From assembly GCA_001803165.1 (NCBI GenBank), contig MHAZ01000021.1, positions 620,001 to 684,000 of the forward strand: 64,000 nt of DNA, read 5' to 3'. The first letter of the stretch is position 1. Each line of letters opens with the position of its first letter. The DNA comes from Stygiobacter sp. RIFOXYC2_FULL_38_25 (GTDB lineage Bacteria > Bacteroidota > Ignavibacteria > Ignavibacteriales > Melioribacteraceae). Below are positions 8,356-17,501 of the stretch, piece after piece. Below the pieces are notes generated by a model. The model had not been told where the DNA came from, did not search any database, and saw only the letters and a list, made by a program, of their open reading frames with translations. A program made the position numbers and the translations under genes.

Positions 8356-8389
8356 TGTATAATTATTCACAATTCTGTATAATTATACC
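8356..8389 (+). promoter_or_regulatory. Tandem ARG boxes (ArgR operator) overlapping the arg promoter
   Basis: Two near-palindromes, TGTATAATTATTCA (8356-8369) and TGTATAATTATACC (8376-8389), match the ArgR/AhrC box TGnATAATTATnCA. They start 20 bases apart, close to the 20-21 base spacing used by the ArgR hexamer. Each contains TATAAT, so repressor binding should block the -10 region. They lie 23 bases upstream of argC, in the operon that also encodes argR. Confidence 0.8.
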
Positions 8390-8411
8390 CCAAATTTGTT
8401 AAGGCTTTGTA

Positions 8412-9458
8412 GTGGTAAAAATAGGTATAGTTGGCGCAGCGGGTTACTCGGGTGTAGAGCTTATAAAACTTCTACTCGCCCATCCCGAAGCTGAAATTGT
8501 TAAGCTTTTTGGTCATTCTACTGTGGGAAGTAGAATAGACCAAGTGCATTCATCTCTGCGTGGAATGATTTCGCTTGAAATTGAAGGATTTAACAAAGAT
8601 GCATTAGCGGGGCTGGATTTAGTTTTTGTTGCGCTCCCATCGGGACAATCAATGCAAGTAATTTCCGAAGCCTACCAGACAAATGTGAAGATTATAGATC
8701 TCGGCGGAGATTTCCGGCTAAGTAATGTTACCGACTATGCAAAGTATTACAAGCATGATCATATGGCGATTAACTTGTTGGGCGAAGCTGTTTACGGCTT
8801 AAGTGAATGGAATGAAACTAATATTGCAAACGCCAAACTGATCGCAAATCCAGGCTGTTACCCAACAAGTGTTTTACTTCCGCTAATTCCACTTTTGAAG
8901 AATAAGGTTATTGACAGCGATTTTATAAATATCGTTTCCTACAGCGGAACAAGCGGCGCTGGAAAAACTCTTGCGCAGAATATGCTTTACAGCGAAGTGA
9001 ATGAAAGCGTACGCGCTTACAAAGTTGGCAATCACCAACACATTCCGGAAATAAAACAGTATTTGGATAAGTTCAGCGGTTCCACAACGCAGTTCTCGTT
9101 CATTCCTCATTTGCTTCCGGCAACTCGAGGAATATACACGACTATTCATTCTAAAATTAATAGCGGAACAACCGAAGCGGATATTAAAAAAGTATTTGAA
9201 AACGCTTACTCAGATAAACCGTTTATAAGATTAATCGCGCCGGAAATTCCAGAGTTGAAAGATATTCATCATACAAATTTTTGTGATATAAGCTGGAAGC
9301 TGGTTGGAAACGATACGTTAGTTACTTTTTCAACAATAGATAATTTAGTGAAAGGAGCGGCCGGACAAGCAATTCAGAACATGAACATAATGTTTGGCTT
9401 TGAACAAACAGAAGGATTATTAAAATGTTTCAAGAATCATACATTGAGTGTAAAGTGA
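8412..9458 (+). CDS. argC: N-acetyl-gamma-glutamyl-phosphate reductase
   Basis: It performs the third step of acetylated ornithine synthesis, NADPH-dependent reduction of N-acetylglutamyl phosphate. The 348-residue protein begins with the dinucleotide-binding motif VGAAGYSGVEL and carries the catalytic cysteine in ANPGCYPTS (Cys149), with the His-containing HQHIPEI region following. The start is GTG at 8412 with an AAGG site seven bases upstream; the ARG boxes lie directly before it. The 3' end overlaps argJ by 34 bases. First gene of the arg operon. Confidence 0.96.
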   Translation: MVKIGIVGAAGYSGVELIKLLLAHPEAEIVKLFGHSTVGSRIDQVHSSLRGMISLEIEGFNKDALAGLDLVFVALPSGQSMQVISEAYQTNVKIIDLGGDFRLSNVTDYAKYYKHDHMAINLLGEAVYGLSEWNETNIANAKLIANPGCYPTSVLLPLIPLLKNKVIDSDFINIVSYSGTSGAGKTLAQNMLYSEVNESVRAYKVGNHQHIPEIKQYLDKFSGSTTQFSFIPHLLPATRGIYTTIHSKINSGTTEADIKKVFENAYSDKPFIRLIAPEIPELKDIHHTNFCDISWKLVGNDTLVTFSTIDNLVKGAAGQAIQNMNIMFGFEQTEGLLKCFKNHTLSVK

Positions 9459-10645
9459 AAAAAGGAATAACAGCGGCAAAAGGATTTAAGTCGGTTGGAA
9501 TACACTGCGGAGTTAAGAGAGTTAAAAAGGATTTAGCTTTGATAGTTTCCGACGTGCCGGCAACAGCCGCGGGAGTTTTTACTTTAAACAAAGTTCAAGC
9601 AGCGCCCGTGTTGGTTTGCAAAGAACATCTTATGAATAATAATTCATTCCGCGCAATTGTATGCAACAGTGGTAACGCAAATGCTTGTACCGGTGAAAAA
9701 GGGTACAAAGATGCAGTTGCTATGGCAAATGAAACCGCGAGCGTGCTGGGTATTTCTCCACAAGAAGTTTTTGTTTCATCAACAGGTGTGATTGGAGAGA
9801 AACTTCCTATAGAAAAGATTACTACCGGAATTAAAAGAGCCGCTGCACACTTAAGCGAAAGCGGTTATCTTTCCGCAGCAGAAGCAATTATGACAACCGA
9901 TACATTTGCTAAATCACACGAAACTTCCTTCTTAGTTAACGGAATTGAAGTTAACATCGGTGGAATTTCAAAGGGAAGTGGAATGATTCATCCTAACATG
10001 GCAACAATGCTGGGCTTTGTTACTACCGATGCAGCGATTTCAAAATCCACACTTCAAGATTTGCTCAAAGCAACTTGCGATAAAACTTTTAATAGAATTA
10101 TTGTTGATGGCGATACAAGCACAAATGATATGGTAATAATGTTGGCAAACGGTGCGAGTGGTGTTACTATTGAAGAAGGAACCGATGAGTACAAATTATT
10201 TGAAGAAGAATTGTTTGAACTGCTTAAGAAACTTTCGATTGATATTGTTAAGGATGGAGAAGGTGCAACCAAAGTGATTGAAATAACGGTTGAAGGAGCG
10301 TTAACTGATGCCGATGCAGAGAAAGCAGCAAGAACGGTTGCGCTATCACCATTAGTAAAAACAGCAATTCATGGTGAAGACGCAAACTGGGGAAGAATTT
10401 TAGCTGCAGTTGGTTATTCGGGAATCGAATTCAATCCGGATAAGTTTGAAATAACGATAAATGAAATTCCAATTCTAAAAGAAAATTATTTTGTAACTCT
10501 GCCAAACGTGGTTGCAAACCAAACGCTGAAGCCGGAAAAAATAAATTTACTGTTAGAACTACATGGTGGAAATGGAAAAGCCACTTGCTGGACGTGTGAT
10601 TTTTCCGAAGAATATGTAAAGATTAACGGGAGCTACAGAACTTGA
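9425..10645 (+). CDS. argJ: Bifunctional ornithine acetyltransferase / N-acetylglutamate synthase
   Basis: ArgJ moves the acetyl group from N-acetylornithine to glutamate, making the pathway cyclic, and in bifunctional forms also uses acetyl-CoA. The precursor of 406 residues contains the self-cleavage site HPNMATMLGF with the nucleophile Thr194, and the conserved GDTSTNDM. The ATG at 9425 has an AGAAGGA site and lies inside argC. A GTG at 9455 that overlaps the argC stop as GTGA is an alternative start giving a protein ten residues shorter, closer to the usual N-terminus. Its presence explains the absence of argE here. Whether it is mono- or bifunctional cannot be read from sequence. Confidence 0.95.
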   Translation: MFQESYIECKVKKGITAAKGFKSVGIHCGVKRVKKDLALIVSDVPATAAGVFTLNKVQAAPVLVCKEHLMNNNSFRAIVCNSGNANACTGEKGYKDAVAMANETASVLGISPQEVFVSSTGVIGEKLPIEKITTGIKRAAAHLSESGYLSAAEAIMTTDTFAKSHETSFLVNGIEVNIGGISKGSGMIHPNMATMLGFVTTDAAISKSTLQDLLKATCDKTFNRIIVDGDTSTNDMVIMLANGASGVTIEEGTDEYKLFEEELFELLKKLSIDIVKDGEGATKVIEITVEGALTDADAEKAARTVALSPLVKTAIHGEDANWGRILAAVGYSGIEFNPDKFEITINEIPILKENYFVTLPNVVANQTLKPEKINLLLELHGGNGKATCWTCDFSEEYVKINGSYRT

Positions 10646-11487
10646 CAAAGCCGGTTTTTAGAAAAGAAGATGTATTAATAGAGGCGTTGCCTTACATACA
10701 ACAGTTTGAGAAAACCACGTTCGTGATAAAGTATGGCGGCGCGGTAATGACTGATGAAAATTTGAAAGCCATGGTTGCACAAGATGTAACATTGCTGCGC
10801 AAGATTGGAATTGAAGTTGTAGTTGTTCATGGCGGCGGAAAAGAAATTACCTCGCTCGCAGAGAAGCTTGATATAAAAACAAAGTTTGTTAACGGACAGC
10901 GCTACACAGACGAAGACATGCGCGATGTTGTGCAAATGGTTCTTGGTGGATTGATAAATAAAGATATCGTACGCCGCATAAACATCAATGGCGGAAGGGC
11001 TGTTGGCATTAGTGGAATAGATGCAAACTTAGTTACAGTAAAACAACTTGATAAAGCGTTAGGCTTGGTAGGTGAAGTAATAGATGTAAACGCATCGTTC
11101 ATTAGAAATTTATTAAATGACGGATACTTGCCGGTTATTGCGCCGATTGGTGTTGATGCCGAAGGAACAATTTTTAATGTGAATGCTGATATAGCTGCGG
11201 GTCCAATTGCTGCATCGCTCAGCGCTACTAAATTAGTTTACATGACTGATATTGATGGCGTGAAGATTAATGGTAAACTGGCTTCCCATCTAACACAAAG
11301 CGAAGCACAAAAATATATTGCAGATGGAACAATCAGCGGCGGAATGATTCCTAAAGTAGAATCTGCACTTGCTGCGCTTGAATCGGGTGTGCAGAAAGTT
11401 CACATAATTGATGGAAGAGTAGAACACGCGCTATTGCTTGAAATCTTTACCCAAGAAGGTATCGGTACGGAAATAGTAAGCGAATAA
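10642..11487 (+). CDS. argB: N-acetylglutamate kinase
   Basis: ArgB phosphorylates N-acetylglutamate, usually the arginine-feedback-controlled step in organisms that use ArgJ. The 281-residue amino-acid kinase shows FVIKYGGAVM, the glycine-rich VVVHGGGKEI and the C-terminal GGMIPKVESAL. It starts with TTG overlapping the argJ stop (TTGA) and has a GGGAG site. The N-terminal extension FRKEDVLIEALPYIQQF is the helix found in arginine-sensitive hexameric kinases, so feedback inhibition is likely (family knowledge). Confidence 0.95.
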   Translation: MTKPVFRKEDVLIEALPYIQQFEKTTFVIKYGGAVMTDENLKAMVAQDVTLLRKIGIEVVVVHGGGKEITSLAEKLDIKTKFVNGQRYTDEDMRDVVQMVLGGLINKDIVRRININGGRAVGISGIDANLVTVKQLDKALGLVGEVIDVNASFIRNLLNDGYLPVIAPIGVDAEGTIFNVNADIAAGPIAASLSATKLVYMTDIDGVKINGKLASHLTQSEAQKYIADGTISGGMIPKVESALAALESGVQKVHIIDGRVEHALLLEIFTQEGIGTEIVSE

Positions 11488-11516
11488 TAAACTCAACAAA
11501 AATCAAAGAGGAACAA

Positions 11517-11978
11517 ATGAGTAAGAAATTAGAAGACATTCACAAACGCCATGCAATAATTAAATCTATTATTTCTTCTCAAGAGATTTACAACCAGACG
11601 CAGCTTGTTAAAGTTTTGAAACACAATGGAATAAAGGTAACGCAGGCAACATTATCAAGAGATTTAACCGAATTAGGAGTGGGACGCGTTCCAACAGCAA
11701 AAGGCGCAACATACAAAATCAACGCAATGGGAGAAGAACCGTCCTTAAAGCTTCACGTTGCAGATGAAATTGTGTCTGTTATTTCAAACGAATCTTTGGT
11801 TGTTATTAAGACGTTGCAAGGAAGAGCGCAGGGTGTTGCTTTGTTCTTAGATAAAAGCATACTAACGGAAAGCATTGGTACATTAGCCGGCGACGATACT
11901 GTGATCGCAATTCCACGTTCAACAAAAACAATTGAAAAAACTATTAATCAACTAAAAAATATTTTAGGAATAAAATAA
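11517..11978 (+). CDS. argR: Arginine repressor
   Basis: The 153-residue ArgR/AhrC-type regulator has an N-terminal winged helix with the recognition segment [15 protein letters not shown] and a C-terminal hexamerisation/arginine-binding domain ending [16 protein letters not shown]. It lies inside the operon it should control, and the tandem ARG boxes before argC suggest negative autoregulation with arginine as co-repressor. A good AGAGGA ribosome site is present. The stop overlaps the argG start (TAATG). Confidence 0.95.
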   Translation: MSKKLEDIHKRHAIIKSIISSQEIYNQTQLVKVLKHNGIKVTQATLSRDLTELGVGRVPTAKGATYKINAMGEEPSLKLHVADEIVSVISNESLVVIKTLQGRAQGVALFLDKSILTESIGTLAGDDTVIAIPRSTKTIEKTINQLKNILGIK

Positions 11979-13204
11979 TGGCAAAGAACAAAATAGTTGT
12001 TGCATACTCCGGCGGACTCGACACATCAGTAATGGTGAAATGGCTTAAAGAAAATTATGACGCCGAGATAATTACATTTACCGGAAACTTAGGGCAGACC
12101 AAAGAGCTTATTGGTCTTGAAGAGAAAGCTTTAAAGTCCGGCGCATCAAAATCATACATAGAAGATCTAACCAAGGAATTTATTGACGATTATGTTTTTC
12201 CGGCGTTGCGTGCCGGTGCAATGTATGAAGAAACATATCCGATGGCTTGCTCAATAGGAAGACCGCTTCTGGCTAAAACCCTTGTAGATATTGCCCGCAA
12301 AGAAGGCGCCAACATGGTTGCTCACGGCTGCACCGGTAAAGGAAACGATCAAGTTCGTTTTGAAGTTGCTGTTGGCGCGCTCGCACCGGATTTGGAAAAC
12401 TTAGCGCCGCTTAGAACATGGGAATTCAAAAGCCGTGAAGAAGAAATTGATTACGCCGCAAAGCATAACATTCCGGTTTTGGTAACAAAAGAAAATCCTT
12501 ATTCAATTGATGAAAACATTTGGGGAACCGCTATTGAGTGCGGTGTGCTCGAAGATCCAATGGTTGAACCACCGGCAGATGCATATCAACATACGGTTTC
12601 ACCGGAAGAAGCTCCGGACGTTGCAGAATATGTAACGATAGATTTTGAAAAAGGAATTCCGGTTGCGTTAAATGGTGTGGCAATGGAAAGTGTTGCGCTT
12701 GTGAAAGAGTTGAATAAGATTGGCGGAAGAAACGCGATTGGCAGAATTGATATGATTGAAAACAGATTGGTTGGAATTAAATCTCGCGAAGTTTACGAAG
12801 CACCAGCCGGAATGATTTTACACGCTGCTCATAAGGAATTAGAAAGAATCACTTTAGATAAAGCAGTAGCTCATTACAAAACTCACATTTCACAAGAGTA
12901 TGCAAACTTAATTTATAACGGCTTGTGGTTCTCGCCGCTTCGCGAAGCATTGCAAGCTTTCATTGATAAGACTCAAGAAAAAGTAACTGGTATGGTTAAG
13001 ATGAAACTCTACAAAGGAAACACAATTGTTTCCGGCAGAAAGTCGCCATATTCATTATACGATCCGGAACTTGCAACTTACACCGCTGCAGATCAGTTCG
13101 ATCACAAAGCATCGGAAGGGTTTATTAAAATTTACGGATTGCCTTACAAAACAATTAACCGAGTAATGCAAAAAGCAAACGCAACCAAGAAAGATGTGGC
13201 TTAA
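11978..13204 (+). CDS. argG: Argininosuccinate synthase
   Basis: ArgG joins citrulline and aspartate using ATP. The 408-residue protein has the N-type PP-loop [10 protein letters not shown] (residues 9-18) and the citrulline/aspartate-binding stretches [14 protein letters not shown] and YSIDENIWG. Length and motif order are standard. Translation is coupled to argR by a one-base overlap. The next gene, argH, follows after 156 bases that hold three hairpins, so argH may be expressed at a different level. Confidence 0.97.
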   Translation: MAKNKIVVAYSGGLDTSVMVKWLKENYDAEIITFTGNLGQTKELIGLEEKALKSGASKSYIEDLTKEFIDDYVFPALRAGAMYEETYPMACSIGRPLLAKTLVDIARKEGANMVAHGCTGKGNDQVRFEVAVGALAPDLENLAPLRTWEFKSREEEIDYAAKHNIPVLVTKENPYSIDENIWGTAIECGVLEDPMVEPPADAYQHTVSPEEAPDVAEYVTIDFEKGIPVALNGVAMESVALVKELNKIGGRNAIGRIDMIENRLVGIKSREVYEAPAGMILHAAHKELERITLDKAVAHYKTHISQEYANLIYNGLWFSPLREALQAFIDKTQEKVTGMVKMKLYKGNTIVSGRKSPYSLYDPELATYTAADQFDHKASEGFIKIYGLPYKTINRVMQKANATKKDVA

Positions 13205-13231
13205 ACCAAGTTTAATAATCGGGCTTAATTT

Positions 13232-13321
13232 GGACTAAAGTCCGAGATAATTAGGCGAGTACTTAACCCCGCGCTTAAGCGTGGGGTTATTAATTTCACC
13301 ATACGACAAGGGCTTTAGCCC
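13232..13321. repeat. Three-palindrome intergenic element between argG and argH
   Basis: GGACTAAAGTCC (13232-13243), a 26-base palindrome with 13-bp arms including one G-U pair (13264-13289, core CGCTTAAGCG) and GGGCTTTAGCCC (13310-13321) follow each other. No run of T typical for a terminator follows the strong central hairpin. It looks like a dispersed element that could also act as an mRNA processing or stability structure. Confidence 0.6.
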
Positions 13322-13360
13322 AAGTGATTTTGAATTACAATTATTTTTGTAGAGAGAATT

Positions 13361-14731
13361 ATGGCACTTTGGAACAGCAGATTTAAGAAAAGTTTTGATA
13401 AAGGCGCGTTAAAGTTTTCAGCATCACTCGATGTAGATGGAAAACTTTACAACGAGGATATTGATGGAAGCAAAGCACACGTTAAGATGCTGATGAAACA
13501 GAAAATTGTTTCGAGCAATGACGGAAACGCAATTTTAAAAGCGCTTGAAGAAATTAGAAAAGAAATTTCTTCCGGCAAGCTAAAGTTTGATTGGCAAAAG
13601 GAAGATATTCATTCGTTGATTGAGGAGCGATTGGTTGATAAGATTGGCGAGCGCGGCAAGCGGCTGCACACGGCGCGCAGCAGAAACGACCAAGTTGCGC
13701 TTGATGAACGGCTTTATATGCGTAAAGAAATTGCTAATCTTGTCAAGCTCACAAAAATTTTTCAGCGTACACTTCTTAAACAAGCGCAGCAGCATAAAGA
13801 TACTATCGTAAGCGGGTACACGCATTTGCAGCGTGCGCAGCCGCTTTTGTTTGCGCATCATCTTATAGCTTACGTTTCTATGTTGGACCGTGATGTTGAA
13901 AGACTAAATGATTGCATGAAGCGCGCAAACAATTCGCCTTTGGGCGCCGCCGCGCTCGCCGGAACAACTCTTCCCATTGACCGCGAGTACACAGCTAAAC
14001 TTCTTGGAATGAATAGTGTAATTGTAAATTCGCTGGATGCTGTTGCCGACCGTGATGTTGTTATAGAACTAATCGGCGCTTGCGCAACAATAATGATGCA
14101 TCTTAGCCGCTTTTCGGAAGAAATGGTTTTGTGGAGCTCGCAAGAATTTTCCTTTGCAAACATTGATGATTCCTTTGCTACCGGAAGCAGTTTGATGCCG
14201 CAAAAGAAAAATCCCGACATTGCCGAATTGATACGCGGAAAAGTTGGACGTGTTTATGGTTCGTTGTTTGCAATACTCACAATTATGAAATCTCTTCCGC
14301 TTGCTTATAACCGCGATATGCAAGAGGATAAAGTTCATCTGCTTGAAGCTGTTGATACTACAAAAGATTCGCTTATCATGGCGTCTGAACTTCTGAAGAA
14401 TACAAAATTTGATAAGAAGCGTTTTGAAAAAGAACTAGATGGTGATTTGTTGCTGGCAACAGACTTAGTAGATTATTTGGTTCGCAAGCAGGTTCCTTTT
14501 AGAAAAGCTCACGAAATAATTGGAGAAATTGTTGCAACTTGTGTGGATAGCAATAAAAAGTTAAACGGTCTAACAATAGCCCAGTACAAACAGTTCTCAA
14601 CAAAGTTTGAAGAAGACATTTTCAAACTTCTCACATCAAGGACAAGCGTGAAGAATAAACTCTCGCTAGGAAGTACATCGCCGGCAGAGGTTGAAAAGCA
14701 GCTACAATTCTGGAAAAAGAAACTTAAATGA
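13361..14731 (+). CDS. argH: Argininosuccinate lyase
   Basis: ArgH splits argininosuccinate into arginine and fumarate, the last step of the pathway. The 456-residue fumarase/aspartase-superfamily protein has HTARSRNDQ, TVSGYTHLQ-like SGYTHLQRAQP and the signature GSSLMPQKKNPD, which carries the catalytic serine. N-terminal LWNSRFKK is typical. An AGAGAG site precedes the ATG. It is the last arg gene; a strong terminator follows about 70 bases later. Confidence 0.97.
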   Translation: MALWNSRFKKSFDKGALKFSASLDVDGKLYNEDIDGSKAHVKMLMKQKIVSSNDGNAILKALEEIRKEISSGKLKFDWQKEDIHSLIEERLVDKIGERGKRLHTARSRNDQVALDERLYMRKEIANLVKLTKIFQRTLLKQAQQHKDTIVSGYTHLQRAQPLLFAHHLIAYVSMLDRDVERLNDCMKRANNSPLGAAALAGTTLPIDREYTAKLLGMNSVIVNSLDAVADRDVVIELIGACATIMMHLSRFSEEMVLWSSQEFSFANIDDSFATGSSLMPQKKNPDIAELIRGKVGRVYGSLFAILTIMKSLPLAYNRDMQEDKVHLLEAVDTTKDSLIMASELLKNTKFDKKRFEKELDGDLLLATDLVDYLVRKQVPFRKAHEIIGEIVATCVDSNKKLNGLTIAQYKQFSTKFEEDIFKLLTSRTSVKNKLSLGSTSPAEVEKQLQFWKKKLK

Positions 14732-14803
14732 TATCGGACTTCATGAATGAAGCCCCTACAAAAAAGTAGGGGTTTGATTTATCAAACCCGCGCTTATATA
14801 CAC

Positions 14804-14837
14804 AACCGGCTTTGCAACAAGCGAAGCCGGTTTTTTT
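14804..14837 (+). terminator. Rho-independent terminator of the arg operon
   Basis: The stem AACCGGCTT / AAGCCGGTT has an 11-base loop and is followed by seven T residues. A smaller hairpin (GGGTTTGATTTATCAAACCC, 14770-14789) precedes it. Confidence 0.9.
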
Positions 14838-14864
14838 ATAAATGTAAAAAATTGTCACCGGTGT

Positions 14865-14888
14865 AACTTTTTTTGTTTGGTCATCGTC
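14865..14888 (+). promoter_or_regulatory. Candidate ECF-type promoter for the barrel receptor
   Basis: AAC at 14865-14867 and CGTC at 14885-14888 are separated by 17 bases that include a T tract. This AAC/CGTC arrangement is typical of ECF sigma factor promoters. It lies 28 bases before the receptor ATG. Which sigma factor would use it is unknown; two ECF sigma genes are encoded at 50827 and 54937. Confidence 0.4.
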
Positions 14889-14916
14889 CTAATAACAAAC
14901 AAACAAGAAAGTTCTT

Positions 14917-17355
14917 ATGAAAAAGATTTACATTTTATTACTGCTTACAGTTTTTTCGTTTAATGTGAGTGCACAAACCGGGCAGCAATTAGCATTAAAC
15001 ACAACCAAACCGGCAAACCAGGGAATAGTAACCGGAAAAATTTTAGATGCATCCTCCAACTCGCCCATTGAGTATGCCAGCGTTATTTTACTTTCAAAAC
15101 AAAATTCTCAAATGGTTAGCGGAATTGCTACAGATAAAAACGGCGAGTTTGCTCTGCGCGGAATTCCGACCGGAACATATATTCTAAATGTAACTTTTGT
15201 TGGTTTCAAGAAAAAAGATTTAACTGATGTCGAAATCACCGAAAGTAATCCTGTTGTAAATCTGAAAGAGATAAAATTGCAATCAGACGCAGTGCAGTTA
15301 AAGGAATCCGAAGTAGTTGGCGAACGTAGTGCCGTCGAATTCAAAATTGATAAAAAGGTTGTAAACGTTAGCCAGAATTTAGCTGCAACCGGCGGAACGG
15401 CGGTAGATGTTCTTCAAAACCAGCCCTCTATTCAAGTTGATGCAAACGGAAATTTAACTTTGCGTGGAAGCGGCAGCTTTACCGTTATGGTTGATGGAAG
15501 ACCGAGCGTATTGCAAGGAACTGACGCGCTTCGCCAAATTCCGGCAAATGCAATTGATAATATTGAGATCATAACAAATCCATCTGCTAAATATGATGCA
15601 GAAGGAACTGCCGGAATAATTAATATCGTTACTAAAAAGACAAATCTCACGACCACAAGCGGAATGGTAAACAGCGGGGTTGGCTCTCGCGATAAATACA
15701 ACGGTGATTTCAATTTTAGTTACAAGTCGGATGGTTATAATGTTACGGTAGGAGGCGATGCGCGCCGGAATAATTTTCTGCAAGATATTACTATAGACCG
15801 CACGCAGTTAAATACAACCGGAATTAATTCTGTAGCCGACCTTCACCAGAAGAGGGATGCTTACAATACACGTATTGGATTCGATAGATATTTCAGCGAT
15901 AAACTTACACTAGGTATTAACGGATCTTATGGTTACGTTGATATGAATATGACAGTTGGAACAACAAACAGTTCTGTTACGCTTGGCGAAACTTTACCAA
16001 GCAAATTTACCAAAACTAGCGATAGCAATAAGATGACAGCTGAATATTTCAACAGCTCCATTAATTTGACTAACGTTTTCGTTCCAAAGGTGAATGATCT
16101 TTATTTTGAAGCGACATTTACAAAACTTAGATTGCCGTCAAATCAAATCACAAACGAAAACACTTCACTTTCCGATGGAACAACTACTTCTACTCTAAGG
16201 GGAAGAGAAAACAATACTTCAAGAATTGATTCCAGAGTTAAACTGAATTACAAACACAATTTGGCAGAAAAAAATACTTTTGAAGCCGGTTTACAAACGA
16301 ATTTATTCTTCAAGGATTTAGAAATTATCAGCAGAGATTTTAACAATGCTTCCCAGCAATGGTTGATTAACAGCGGTTATTCTAACAACTTTGATTTCAG
16401 AAATAATATTTATGCCGCATACACAACTTATTCCGATCAGCTTTTGGGCTTTGAATACCAAGCCGGGTTACGCCTGGAATATACCGACAGAAAATTAGAT
16501 CAGCTTACCACTAAAGAAAGCTTTGGATATCAAAAATTGCATCTGTTCCCAACATTAAATATCTCGAAGAAAATTTCCGATGACCAACAATTGCAGTTTA
16601 GTTACAGCAGAAGAATCCAAAGACCATTTGACGGACAGCTAAATCCATTCACCTATTTCTCCGATACTTATACTTCAACCGGTGGAAATCCATACTTGCT
16701 TCCATCATTTACACATTCCGTAGAGTTGAATTACCAGAAATCATTTACAGGTGTTTATTTAACAACACAAACATACTTGAGAAAAACAGAAAACGGCATT
16801 GAACAATTGCAAACTCTTGACAACTCCGGAAGAATAAATCTTATTCCTCAAAATGTATTGAATACAACGGCTGTAGGAGCAGAGATTTCTGCAAACATAA
16901 CATTTGCGCCTTGGTTCAAAATGGATCCATCGGTGAACTTGTACAACTTTAACTTGCAAGAAAAACCGGAGTATGATATTGCCGGACAAAACCGCTTTAG
17001 CTGGGATTCTAGACTAAACACAACATTTATGTTTTCTGCCGCAACAAGATTGCAGTTCTTTGCAAATTACTTCCCGAACAATGTTACATCGCAAGGCGAA
17101 ATAAAAACATTTATGATAATCGGCGCGACAGTCCGCCAGGAATTATTTGAACGCAGTTTAATCGCAACATTAAGCGCGCAAAATTTATTCGGTCAGACAA
17201 AGTATAACATAGTTTCCAATGGAACCGGATTTACATCCAACTTAAATATTAGACCGGAAGCACCGATATTTAATCTTACACTTAGCTATAACTTCAACAA
17301 TTTCAAACGCCGCAACAATGAACAAGTTGATTTGAATGTAAACGGCGGTTTATAA
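14917..17355 (+). CDS. Outer-membrane beta-barrel receptor with carboxypeptidase-regulatory-like domain
   Basis: This 812-residue protein has a signal peptide (MKKIYILLLL...NVSAQ), then a carboxypeptidase-regulatory-like Ig fold (about 35-115, VTGKILDASSNSPIEYASVIL). A plug-like region follows (about 125-240, with VDGRPSVLQG and IEIITNPSAKYDAEGTAGII), then a long barrel rich in aromatic beta strands (outer-membrane protein beta-barrel family, PF14905 type). NPSAKYDAEGTAGIINIVTKK is the hallmark of that group, which resembles TonB-dependent receptors but often lacks an assigned substrate. It is monocistronic between two terminators, with a possible ECF promoter upstream. Confidence 0.88.
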   Translation: MKKIYILLLLTVFSFNVSAQTGQQLALNTTKPANQGIVTGKILDASSNSPIEYASVILLSKQNSQMVSGIATDKNGEFALRGIPTGTYILNVTFVGFKKKDLTDVEITESNPVVNLKEIKLQSDAVQLKESEVVGERSAVEFKIDKKVVNVSQNLAATGGTAVDVLQNQPSIQVDANGNLTLRGSGSFTVMVDGRPSVLQGTDALRQIPANAIDNIEIITNPSAKYDAEGTAGIINIVTKKTNLTTTSGMVNSGVGSRDKYNGDFNFSYKSDGYNVTVGGDARRNNFLQDITIDRTQLNTTGINSVADLHQKRDAYNTRIGFDRYFSDKLTLGINGSYGYVDMNMTVGTTNSSVTLGETLPSKFTKTSDSNKMTAEYFNSSINLTNVFVPKVNDLYFEATFTKLRLPSNQITNENTSLSDGTTTSTLRGRENNTSRIDSRVKLNYKHNLAEKNTFEAGLQTNLFFKDLEIISRDFNNASQQWLINSGYSNNFDFRNNIYAAYTTYSDQLLGFEYQAGLRLEYTDRKLDQLTTKESFGYQKLHLFPTLNISKKISDDQQLQFSYSRRIQRPFDGQLNPFTYFSDTYTSTGGNPYLLPSFTHSVELNYQKSFTGVYLTTQTYLRKTENGIEQLQTLDNSGRINLIPQNVLNTTAVGAEISANITFAPWFKMDPSVNLYNFNLQEKPEYDIAGQNRFSWDSRLNTTFMFSAATRLQFFANYFPNNVTSQGEIKTFMIIGATVRQELFERSLIATLSAQNLFGQTKYNIVSNGTGFTSNLNIRPEAPIFNLTLSYNFNNFKRRNNEQVDLNVNGGL

Positions 17356-17380
17356 TTTTCATTTGCTGATTAACTCCTTG

Positions 17381-17414
17381 AAGTCGCACGAGAAGCAGAA
17401 CCCGTGCGACTTTT
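17381..17414 (+). terminator. Terminator after the barrel receptor
   Basis: Ten-base arms AAGTCGCACG / CGTGCGACTT enclose a 12-base loop and are followed by TTTTAATTTA. Confidence 0.8.
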
Positions 17415-17501
17415 AATTTATCAATTTTAGGGTAAAACAAAATACCCTAATCTCCCGTCTAATCTTACCTAAATACCCATTCAATTCGAAAGGAGTTAAG
17501 T

